Source: Scytonema hofmannii PCC 7110 (GTDB lineage: Bacteria; Cyanobacteriota; Cyanobacteriia; Cyanobacteriales; Nostocaceae). From it: DNA of 64,000 bases. Position 1 is the stretch's first letter. Each line of letters begins with the position of its first letter. The notes under the pieces were generated by a model that was not told the DNA's origin, did not search any database, and saw only the letters and a list, made by a program, of their open reading frames with translations. The stretch spans positions 7,550,283 to 7,614,282 of the forward strand of contig NZ_KQ976354.1 of assembly GCF_000346485.2 (NCBI RefSeq), in the 5' to 3' direction. Positions 9,891-17,016 of this stretch are shown here, piece by piece. Position numbers and translations under genes: made by a program.

Positions 9891-11015
9891 ATGAGAGTCG
9901 ATTGGTTGATTGTAGGGGCTGGATATTCTGCATGTGTTCTAGCTGAAAGAATTGCTAACGAATTAGGACAACGAGTACTGATTGTAGAAAAACGAGATCA
10001 TATTGGCGGAAATGCTTATGACTATTACAACGAATATGGCATTTTGGTACACAAATACGGTCCTCATATTTTCCACACTAAATCTAAAAAAGTTTGGGAT
10101 TACTTATCCCAATTCACTGAATGGCGACATTATTACCACCACGTACTTGGTGTAGTGGAAGGGAAGAAGGTTCCCATACCATTTAATTTAAATACCCTCT
10201 ACGCTCTTTTTCCTCCTCGCTACGCTGAAAAGCTAGAGGAACAGCTTTTAGAACACTTTGGTTTTGGAGTGAAAGTGCCAATTCTTAAGTTGCGAGAAAC
10301 TGCTATTGGAGATTTGGAGTTTCTCGCTAACTACATTTATGAAAATGTTTTTGTCCGTTATACAGCCAAGCAGTGGGAACTGAAACCAGAGGAGCTCGAT
10401 CGCGGAGTCACGGGACGCGTTCCAGTTTATATCAGCCGCGACGATCGCTACTTTCAAGATCCATACCAAGCTATGCCAAAGCAAGGTTACACAGAAATGT
10501 TCCGACGGATGATTGCTCACCCCAACATCAAAGTACTTTTAAATGCAGACTATCGAGAAGTTGTCAACGACATCAAATTCAACCGGATGGTATATACAGG
10601 TCCCGTTGATACCTTCTTTGATTATATGTATGGTGAGCTACCTTACCGCAGCCTGCGCTTTCACTTTGAAACCTTAGACCAAGAGCATTACCAAGAAGTA
10701 GGTACAGTTAACTACCCTAACGACTACGATATCACCCGTATTACCGAGCAAAAGTATCTATCAGGGCAAACTTCACCCAAAACCACCTTGGTTATGGAGT
10801 ATCCTCAAGCTTACGTACCGGGTAAAAACGATCCTTACTACCCCATCCCACGTGAGGAAAACCGCGAGCGTTATGACCTCTACCTTAAAGAAGCTCAGAA
10901 ACTCAAAGGTACAGTCGTTTTTGTGGGACGACTTGCTGAATACAAGTACTATGATATGGATCATGCAGCTTTACGCGCTCTAAGTTTGTTTGAGAAAGAA
11001 GTGGCTACAAGTTGA
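9891..11015 (+). CDS. glf: UDP-galactopyranose mutase
   Basis: A 374-residue flavoenzyme that interconverts UDP-galactopyranose and UDP-galactofuranose. The N-terminus WLIVGAGYSACVLAERI is the FAD-binding Rossmann motif, followed by VEKRDHIGGNAYD and GPHIFHT. RVPVYISRDDRYFQDPYQA, RSLRF and the C-terminal DMDHAALRAL are characteristic of Glf. I place the start at ATG 9891, 7 bases after AAGGAG; an upstream in-frame ATG at 9840 would add 17 residues encoded by a TTTTGGATT repeat. It follows the GlfT2-like gene and its last bases overlap the region read into the next gene, so the three look like one transcription unit. Confidence 0.95.
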   Translation: MRVDWLIVGAGYSACVLAERIANELGQRVLIVEKRDHIGGNAYDYYNEYGILVHKYGPHIFHTKSKKVWDYLSQFTEWRHYYHHVLGVVEGKKVPIPFNLNTLYALFPPRYAEKLEEQLLEHFGFGVKVPILKLRETAIGDLEFLANYIYENVFVRYTAKQWELKPEELDRGVTGRVPVYISRDDRYFQDPYQAMPKQGYTEMFRRMIAHPNIKVLLNADYREVVNDIKFNRMVYTGPVDTFFDYMYGELPYRSLRFHFETLDQEHYQEVGTVNYPNDYDITRITEQKYLSGQTSPKTTLVMEYPQAYVPGKNDPYYPIPREENRERYDLYLKEAQKLKGTVVFVGRLAEYKYYDMDHAALRALSLFEKEVATS

Positions 11016-11050
11016 ATGGCTTACTTACAGAGCAGGAGGAAATAGATCTA

Positions 11051-12349
11051 GTGTCTGACAAGGTGATTCGAGTTGAAAATCTAGGCAAAAAGTATATTCT
11101 GAGTCACCAGCAAGAGGGAACCCAGTACAAAACTTTGCGCGATTTGATTGCCAATGGAGCAAGGGGACTGAGTGAAAAATTGTTTAACCCCTCAAAAAAG
11201 GATAAATTCTCTCCATCTAGTCAAGAGTTTTGGGCTTTAAAGGACGTGTCCTTTGAAATCGAGCGGGGCGATCGCGTTGGCATTATAGGCCGAAACGGAG
11301 CAGGAAAATCAACGCTGCTAAAAATTCTGAGTCGGATTACGGAACCGACAAAGGGAAGTATCCGAATTAAAGGTCGAGTTGCTAGTTTATTGGAGGTTGG
11401 AACGGGTTTTCATCCAGAACTCACTGGTAAAGAAAATATTTTTCTGAACGGGGCAATACTGGGAATGAGCAAGGCAGAAATTCAACAAAAGTTTGATGAA
11501 ATTGTTGCCTTTGCAGAAATAGAAAAGTTTTTAGATACGCCAGTTAAACGTTATTCATCGGGAATGTATGTACGTTTGGCGTTTGCAGTTGCAGCCCATC
11601 TAGAACCAGAAATACTGATTGTAGATGAAGTGTTGGCAGTGGGAGATGCACAGTTTCAAAAGAAGTGTTTGGGAAAAATGGAGGATGTATCAGCTAAGGA
11701 GGGAAGAACAGTTTTATTTGTCAGCCATAGTATGAATGCGGTGGAGTCGCTTTGCAATCGAGGGATTGTGCTCGAATCAGGCAGATTGTATGTAGATACC
11801 GGAGCACAGGAGGCAATCGGCGCTTATTTAGAAAAAACTGACAAACTAATGTATGAAACTTCTCTGGCTGAACGAACAGATCGGAGAGGATCGGGCAAAG
11901 TAAAAGCAATTAGCTTCAAAGTTTTAGATGCAGAAGGTAACGAAGTAAATATCTTACAGTCAGGTAAAGATTATTATTTTGAAGTTGGCTACGTAAACAA
12001 TACAGGAAGTACTCTTAGTAATGTTGTTTTTAGCTTTGATTTTTTAGATGAGAGAGGCAATACGATTCTATTGTTTCGGACTAATTTTACCAATAATAAT
12101 ATAACTGTGGAGCCTGACGCTGGTTATGTGAGATGTAGGGTAAATAATTTACCGCTAGCCAATGGTTCTTACCACTTTTTGATTTTTATTTCTCATGGCG
12201 AGCAAGAAATATTAGATTGGGTTGAAGATGCTGCATATGTTAAGGTAGAAGGCGGAGACTTTTTTGGAACTGGAAATCCTGGATTGTCAAGTATTTGCAA
12301 GATTTTAGCAAAGCCTGAATGGTCTGCTCTATCCGCTAAATTCTTCTAG
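11051..12349 (+). CDS. Wzt-like ATP-binding subunit of polysaccharide ABC exporter (second copy)
   Basis: An ABC ATPase of about 432 residues with GRNGAGKST, YSSGM, ILIVDE and FVSHS, followed by a separate C-terminal domain from about residue 280. I choose GTG 11051 because AGGAGG lies 11 bases upstream and because VSDKVIRVENL then aligns with MSKTVIQVENL at the start of the paralogue at 2258; an ATG at 11012 overlapping the glf stop is the alternative (445 residues). The two nucleotide-binding domains are nearly the same, while the C-terminal domains are unrelated at a glance, so they may select different glycans or chain ends. No permease gene is adjacent. Confidence 0.9.
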   Translation: MSDKVIRVENLGKKYILSHQQEGTQYKTLRDLIANGARGLSEKLFNPSKKDKFSPSSQEFWALKDVSFEIERGDRVGIIGRNGAGKSTLLKILSRITEPTKGSIRIKGRVASLLEVGTGFHPELTGKENIFLNGAILGMSKAEIQQKFDEIVAFAEIEKFLDTPVKRYSSGMYVRLAFAVAAHLEPEILIVDEVLAVGDAQFQKKCLGKMEDVSAKEGRTVLFVSHSMNAVESLCNRGIVLESGRLYVDTGAQEAIGAYLEKTDKLMYETSLAERTDRRGSGKVKAISFKVLDAEGNEVNILQSGKDYYFEVGYVNNTGSTLSNVVFSFDFLDERGNTILLFRTNFTNNNITVEPDAGYVRCRVNNLPLANGSYHFLIFISHGEQEILDWVEDAAYVKVEGGDFFGTGNPGLSSICKILAKPEWSALSAKFF

Positions 12350-12370
12350 AGCATCGCTTCAGAAATCACC

Positions 12371-12477
12371 AAAACCCGGTTTCTTCAAGTTGAACATACG
12401 AGATATCAAGCTTTGCAACAGAGAGAAACCGGGTTTTTTGCCTCCTTTTTGAATACTGTACCGACGCTCTAGTCAAC
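12371..12477 (+). repeat. 107-bp dispersed repeat with AAACCCGGTTTC ends, copy A
   Basis: The 107 bp match 20219-20325 at all but about 9 positions with no gap. The unit starts AAAACCCGGTTTCTTC, has the inverse GAGAAACCGGGTTTTTTG in the middle (followed by a T run, so it can fold as a terminator) and ends GCTCTAGTCAAC. This copy starts 21 bp after the Wzt-like gene and probably terminates the polysaccharide operon. The rest of the gap to 12949 is AT-rich and shows no gene or recognisable site. Confidence 0.85.
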
Positions 12478-12949
12478 CGATACCCGCTAGACTGCGAACA
12501 ATTATACTAAAGTATTTTTTCTATTTTCAATAAATTTGAGGCTATTCGACATTGCTGGAGTTACACGCCATCAATGTTTTAATTTAGACCATAACAGTTA
12601 ATTCATGATTTTTCTTCCAAAAAAATAAATATGAATTTATCTGCTGAAAAGCTTGTCAGCAGTCATTTTCCAAAATGGAAAATTTCAATTTTTCAATTTA
12701 AATCGCCTATATTATCGGTAATTACGGTTGCGATTGTGGTCGTTCACCTTTAGTCTATACCAGTTAGGTGAGTGGTGCTGTGTTTCCTCAGACAAACAAC
12801 GAATTTTGTTTGTCAGACTTAGGCTGATTTGTACAGCGCCTAAAATATCCTGTCAAATTGCTTGTTCAGGGTTTAGCCTCCATCACATTTGAGTCAGAAA
12901 ATTCATCAAGTGTGTGTGAACCGAATATGAATTTAATATAAAGAGGCAA

Positions 12950-14113
12950 ATGATTATTTTCAACTTCATTATCGCAACTGCCATTAGCTATGCTCTCAAT
13001 AGTGCTGCCGCGATCGGCTTTAGCACTCAAAATCCATCAAGGTTGAGTGTGAAAGAAGAGAGCAAGAATCTTACCGCCCAAGCAACCCCAGCGACCCCAA
13101 ACATCAACTGCGGTCCCGGTAAACCACGAGACAAACACTTGTGGCCTTTCGCCTGTGACAGTATTTGGAATGTACCAATTGGCTCAAACGCAAATTACGT
13201 TGATGCCTATATTGGTTCAAATGGCGCTGGAGTTGACACTGACTGGTATATACCGACCAAAAATACTGACCAATTGCAACATGTCCATATGGTAGGTGCT
13301 TGGGGCAAAGGTCGCTGCATCGGTACTAAACCCCAGGAACAGGCGCAGTGGCATCCCAAAGCTGGTGAGCAATTGCATATTCCCCACGAGCTAATCATTC
13401 CAGATGCAAGGGAGAATTTCACTCCAAACAACTCCTCAGCATTTTTGAAACCAGATGGCAAAACTTTAGTGTCGTTTAACGTTACGACTCGATGCGAAAA
13501 GGGTGGTCCGCTTTACGGCTACTGGTTTGGAGAGCAAGATATCTATGGCGATGGCATTGATGGTGGACATGGTGGATCGGGAATGTCCAGCATTGGTGGT
13601 AGTATTCGTCAAGGCGAGTTAGTGGACAACAACCCTATTCGTCACGCACTCAAACTAGTTATTTGGGGCAAGTGGTTGCACTACAATTCCTCATCTCCTA
13701 CCCCTGGTCGTCGCTGGCCAGCTCGTGTCGCTGATGCCTATGCATCAAATCAATACAAAGGCTCCAACCCAGCACTAGTCATGGGTTCCTTGTTAGCTGT
13801 TCCACCTCACGTCTCTGCAGAAAGCTTGGGCTTGACCACCAAAGCAGGCAAAAAGATTTTCCAGGCAATGCAAGACTACGGTGCTTACATCGTTGACGAT
13901 TCAGGCTGGGATTTTAACTACATCTGTTTGGAAAGGGCAGCTGAGGAAGAATATGAAAAAGTCACAGGGCGTCACTTCAACGACGATAAACACCTCCAAG
14001 ATGACCTCACAAAGATTATTGGTGCCTTAAAAGTTGTGGACAATAACGGACCGAAGAACATTGGTGGAGGTGGTACACCTCGCCAACCGTTAGCACCACC
14101 AATTGAAAATTAA
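12950..14113 (+). CDS. Secreted protein of unknown function
   Basis: A 387-residue protein with a short hydrophobic N-terminus (IIFNFIIATAISYALNSAAA) that looks like a signal peptide. I do not recognise the family firmly. Distinctive stretches are LWPFACDSIWNVPIGSNANY, HGGSGMSSIGGSIRQGEL, PIRHALKLVIWGKWLHYN and YGAYIVDDSGWDFNYICLE, with several His, Asp and Trp residues in motifs that could form an active site or carbohydrate-binding groove. I recall similar layouts in secreted proteins of actinobacteria, but cannot name an activity. It stands alone with 600 bp before and 310 bp after. AAAGAGG lies before the ATG. The gene looks intact. Confidence 0.75.
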   Translation: MIIFNFIIATAISYALNSAAAIGFSTQNPSRLSVKEESKNLTAQATPATPNINCGPGKPRDKHLWPFACDSIWNVPIGSNANYVDAYIGSNGAGVDTDWYIPTKNTDQLQHVHMVGAWGKGRCIGTKPQEQAQWHPKAGEQLHIPHELIIPDARENFTPNNSSAFLKPDGKTLVSFNVTTRCEKGGPLYGYWFGEQDIYGDGIDGGHGGSGMSSIGGSIRQGELVDNNPIRHALKLVIWGKWLHYNSSSPTPGRRWPARVADAYASNQYKGSNPALVMGSLLAVPPHVSAESLGLTTKAGKKIFQAMQDYGAYIVDDSGWDFNYICLERAAEEEYEKVTGRHFNDDKHLQDDLTKIIGALKVVDNNGPKNIGGGGTPRQPLAPPIEN

Positions 14114-14180
14114 AAGCCACGACTTCAACGGCAATAATAATGTCGAGACTAGCCATCCTGAGTCTTTATTCATGACTTGC

Positions 14181-14280
14181 TATTGTGGGATGGGCATCTT
14201 GCCCGTCCTAACTTGCTATTGTGGGATGGGCAAGATGCCCGTCCTTGATTAATTGCGGGCGAGGACGCCCGCACCACAAG
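14181..14280. repeat. Cluster of GGGCnnnnnGCCC palindromes
   Basis: Three palindromic units lie in the 310-bp gap after the secreted-protein gene: GATGGGCATCTTGCCCGTCC, GATGGGCAAGATGCCCGTCC and GCGGGCGAGGACGCCCGC followed by ACCACAAG. The first two are preceded by the same TTGCTATTGTGG. Related units are found at 21726, 21873, 25099, 37389, 60660 and 61214. No gene is seen in the gap. Confidence 0.8.
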
Positions 14281-14423
14281 AGCATGAATTTATTAATTTC
14301 TTGTAGATGGACATCTTGCCAGTTTTTTGATTAACTATCTTCAGATACTGAAATTTTGAAAAGCAGTTTGTAGAGTAGAGATAGAAGCTTCAAAAAACAA
14401 ACTGCTCTTCAAGAAGAAGTGAT

Positions 14424-14702
14424 ATGCACGACAGCATGGGAATTATTGAACCATTCAAAGACGGATTTGTAGAAATTATTCCTGAAGGTGAGAAAAGCGA
14501 TTACTGGCAAATAGCGGCAATACATATCAACGGAGAAGTCTTTTGTCCCAGTCCTCGTATATACCCATCAACAAATGTCGCCTTAGCAAGAGCACGGAAA
14601 ATTTACAATTGGATATGCGATCGCGAAACAGAAACTCGCGGCTGGGGATGTTACTGCGAGGAATTGAACATTGTTCTATGGCGCGTTAACAGTGACCAGT
14701 GA
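14424..14702 (+). CDS. Hypothetical protein, 92 residues
   Basis: A small soluble protein with no recognised domain. It is rich in aromatic residues (SDYWQIAAIHINGEVFCPSP and IYNWICDRE) and has a Cys pair near the end (WGCYCEELN). AAGAAG precedes the ATG at a suitable distance. The last residues and the stop (SDQ then TGA) are encoded by the heptamer array that begins at 14691, so the natural C-terminus may have been changed by the repeat. Codon use and HIP1 sites fit the genome. Function unknown. Confidence 0.6.
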   Translation: MHDSMGIIEPFKDGFVEIIPEGEKSDYWQIAAIHINGEVFCPSPRIYPSTNVALARARKIYNWICDRETETRGWGCYCEELNIVLWRVNSDQ

Positions 14703-14735
14703 CCAGTGACCAGTGACCAGTGACCAGTGACCAGT
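14691..14735. repeat. Heptamer tandem repeat (AGTGACC, six copies)
   Basis: Six copies of AGTGACC plus AGT in direct tandem. It is a short tandemly repeated repetitive (STRR) array of the kind common in heterocystous cyanobacteria. The first copy supplies the TGA stop of the upstream small gene. The 245 bp between this gene and 14949 otherwise contain only a degenerate TCACTGGTTACTAGTCACTG stretch at the far end. Confidence 0.92.
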
Positions 14736-14948
14736 AGGGTGAGCCATGTCCACCAAAATTTAGGTATATTTGATAACTTTTAACTGTACGCAGGTAAAAA
14801 TCAAATTAGATTCCTATCGTTCTCCACCCTTTTTTTGACGCTTAAGTATACGGCACTTGCACCATTATTTTATTTATGGAAAAAAAGAAATTGATTCATT
14901 ATTCAAATCCCCTAATTTGAAGTATGGGGATTAACTGGTCACTGGTTA

Positions 14949-15638
14949 CTAGTCACTGCTTACTGTTAAACCAAGCCGACCCTTTGTTTTCAAAACCAAG
15001 CCTGTTGCCACAATCAACATAGGAATGACCAAATTAATTTCTGTTAAGAGGTAGACTGTATAGCTATCTGATAAGATTTGACCAGCCAATCTGACTGAAT
15101 CATTTGAGATACCATGCATGGCGATCGCAATAATTGTTGTTCCTCCGACTTGATTAAAGAAAAACGTCATAATGATTGAAAGTAAGACAAACTTAATCAT
15201 CAGAATGAAAAAAAGCTTTAGGGCGTTTCCAAACCCATAGAAGAATATGTCAAATTTCACAGGAATATGCCATCCAAACCACATCAGTCCCAGTACAATG
15301 GAAGCTTTTAGGGGATTGAAGCGGCTTTGCAGTAAAGGTAGGGCAAATCCTCGCCAACCATTCTCCTCAAATACTGCACCAGCATCTAAAAACGTGGCAA
15401 TCAAAAAGCCAATCAAAAAGTTGGTGGAAAATAAGTTAGCATTCCACGTAAAATCACTAGAAGCAAAAACAATGCTATTCAATGCGCCAGTTGCTAAATT
15501 CATAGTACTAAAAGTGAACAGACAGGTTCCCCAAACTGAGATAGTATGTTGCCATTTCATTCCCTTTCTCCAAAAACGAAAGCGATTTTTGAGGTCTGCT
15601 AAACCTTTTTGTCCATAAGCTATTTTGGCAACAACCAA
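14949..15638 (-). CDS. CPBP-family intramembrane metalloprotease, 5'-truncated
   Basis: The frame encodes a multi-pass membrane protein with the three Abi/CPBP motifs: FEENGWRGFALP (EExxxR), MWFGWHIP and AIAMHGISND. These proteins are intramembrane endopeptidases of the CAAX-protease/bacteriocin-processing type. Only 229 residues are present with a TTG at the start, about 50 fewer than usual; the frame stays open upstream (SVDIAVLVVAKIAYGQ) and runs into the neighbouring regulator gene, which is cut at the same place. So the first one or two membrane helices and the promoter have probably been lost. It may be a pseudogene. Confidence 0.75.
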   Translation of the reverse strand: MVVAKIAYGQKGLADLKNRFRFWRKGMKWQHTISVWGTCLFTFSTMNLATGALNSIVFASSDFTWNANLFSTNFLIGFLIATFLDAGAVFEENGWRGFALPLLQSRFNPLKASIVLGLMWFGWHIPVKFDIFFYGFGNALKLFFILMIKFVLLSIIMTFFFNQVGGTTIIAIAMHGISNDSVRLAGQILSDSYTVYLLTEINLVIPMLIVATGLVLKTKGRLGLTVSSD

Positions 15639-15655
15639 AACAGCAATATCAACTG

Positions 15656-16213
15656 ATGCAACTTGGACAAGCGAGTCACGGACAAGAGGCCATTACCTTG
15701 ACTCAACGCCTGCGCCCTGATATAACTTTGATGGATGTACGAATGCCAATTTGCGACGGGGTTGCGGCGACTCGTGAAATTATTCAGCGATCTCCTTGGA
15801 TACGGATTTTAGTGCTAACGACGTTTGATGATGATGAGTATGTTTTGCAGTCCTTACAAGCAGGGGCGTTAGGTTACTTACTAAAACATACTCCCATCGA
15901 ACAGATTGCGATCGCTATTCGGTCAGTTTATTTAGGATACTGTCAACTTGGACCAACTATTGCCCCTAAAATCGTTCAACAGTTAAAACCTAGCCTCTCA
16001 CACTCAACAGGTAAGTATCGTCACCTGCTAAGTCAACGCGAACAGGAAATCCTGAAGTTAATGGGACTGGGAAAGAACAATCGAGAGATTGCTCGAGAAC
16101 TTTATTTGACAGAAGGTACTGTCAGAAATTATGTCTCTCAAATTTTTAACCAGTTAGGAGTTCGAGATCGAGTTCAAGCTGTGCTTTGGGCGCAACAACA
16201 TCTGCCCGATTAG
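15656..16213 (+). CDS. NarL/LuxR-type response regulator, 5'-truncated
   Basis: Residues 1-75 are the back part of a receiver domain: GQASHGQEAITL, then LMDVRMPICDGVAATREI with the phosphorylatable Asp, then LTTFDDDEYV and LLKHTP. Residues about 120-185 are a complete LuxR helix-turn-helix (LSQREQEILKLMGLGKNNREIARELYLTEGTV). The first about 45 residues, including the acidic pocket of the receiver, are missing; the gene starts in the middle of strand 2, head to head with the truncated CPBP gene. No histidine kinase is adjacent. It is likely non-functional or phosphorylation-independent. Confidence 0.75.
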   Translation: MQLGQASHGQEAITLTQRLRPDITLMDVRMPICDGVAATREIIQRSPWIRILVLTTFDDDEYVLQSLQAGALGYLLKHTPIEQIAIAIRSVYLGYCQLGPTIAPKIVQQLKPSLSHSTGKYRHLLSQREQEILKLMGLGKNNREIARELYLTEGTVRNYVSQIFNQLGVRDRVQAVLWAQQHLPD

Positions 16214-16413
16214 CTAGCCCCGTTATTGCCCCAAAATTCATCCCACACTTTATAAAGTCTCCACAACTTCTTTATTTTTTCCATCTATTAATAGATGTGT
16301 TCGGTGAAAGCAAGATACTTTCATTTCTACACAAGGTGTAGTTCTCTCTCTATCTGCACCTTTTTCCAGCCCTTATATGTTAAAAGTCATCTTTACAGAA
16401 AAGGTTATCAATT

Positions 16414-16545
16414 ATGCAAGCCTACATGTCATTTGATTCCGCGCTTCAGTTCTTTGTAATAGTAGATTTAGCATCAATTCTTTTTATTATGTTAGTTTCT
16501 ACAGTGGGTTTAGCAGTAGCTGAAACAATTGAAGCTAAAGATTAA
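16414..16545 (+). CDS. Small single-pass membrane protein, 43 residues
   Basis: ATG 16414 to TAA 16543-16545. The product begins MQAYMSFDSALQFFVIVDLA and continues with a hydrophobic helix (SILFIMLVSTVGLAVA), ending in charged ETIEAKD. The layout resembles the small one-helix subunits of cyanobacterial membrane complexes, but I cannot match it to a named one. A second in-frame ATG at codon 5 is possible. The only support is the clean frame, the helix and codon use, so it is a tentative call. Confidence 0.4.
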   Translation: MQAYMSFDSALQFFVIVDLASILFIMLVSTVGLAVAETIEAKD

Positions 16546-16549
16546 TTTG

Positions 16550-16607
16550 TGGTTAGTGGTTAGTGGTTAGTGGTTAGTGGTCACTGATCACTGAGCGCTG
16601 AGCGCTG
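16550..16607. repeat. Heptamer repeat TTAGTGG and degenerate TCACTGA copies
   Basis: Four copies of GGTTAGT in tandem are followed by GGTCACTGATCACTGAGCGCTGAGCGCTGG. It looks like a diverged relative of the CCAGTGA arrays and is 5 bp after the small membrane-protein frame. Confidence 0.75.
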
Positions 16608-16678
16608 GTCATATTTTTTGTCTATAAAAGCGAATAAGTGTACCGCATTACAAGCAAATAACTTCGGTATTTCCTATT

Positions 16679-16897
16679 TTGTACGAGTTTGTGAGGCAAC
16701 AGATTGCTAACTCAGTAGTACTGATTGACGAAATTGACCTTAATCTTCATCCCCCAGCAGCACAAAGTTTGGTGCGCCAACTTCCCAAACTCAGTCAAAA
16801 CTGCCAGTTTATTTTTACCACTCATAGTGATGCCGTAAGTGACGTAATCGGTGAGGATGATACTTACCGCTTCCTAGGGGGGTCGCTGTGCCTGTAA
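16679..16897 (+). pseudogene. Fragment of AAA-type ATPase (AAA_21)
   Basis: A 72-codon frame with the C-terminal signatures of an AAA_21/OLD-like ATPase: Walker B with following residues VVLIDEIDLNLHPPAAQ, then FIFTTHSDAVSDVI (the His switch). The Walker A part and most of the protein are absent; the sequence upstream to 16545 has no matching frame. Its end overlaps a fragment that resembles the start of a DUF4435 protein, and ATPase plus DUF4435 is a known gene pair in mobile defence islands. This is a relic. Confidence 0.65.
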
Positions 16898-17001
16898 ATA
16901 TTCTTTACTGCGAAGGAATATCCAAAAGTCCAGATGTAGGGGTTTTCGGAGCGATACTTCCCCCCGGTTGCGTAGTTAGGGTCTGGGTTAGGGTGGGGTA
17001 A
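16888..17001 (+). pseudogene. Fragment resembling the N-terminus of a DUF4435 protein
   Basis: GTG 16888 overlaps the end of the ATPase fragment by 10 bp. The 37 residues read VPVNILYCEGISKSPDVGVF and GAILPPGCVVR, close to the ILxCEG...D...L start of DUF4435 (TOPRIM-like) proteins that pair with AAA_21 ATPases. The frame stops at 16999-17001 and nothing further is recognisable before the convergent gene at 17017. The identification is from a short stretch. Confidence 0.4.
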
Positions 17002-17016
17002 AAATAATGTGCAGCT

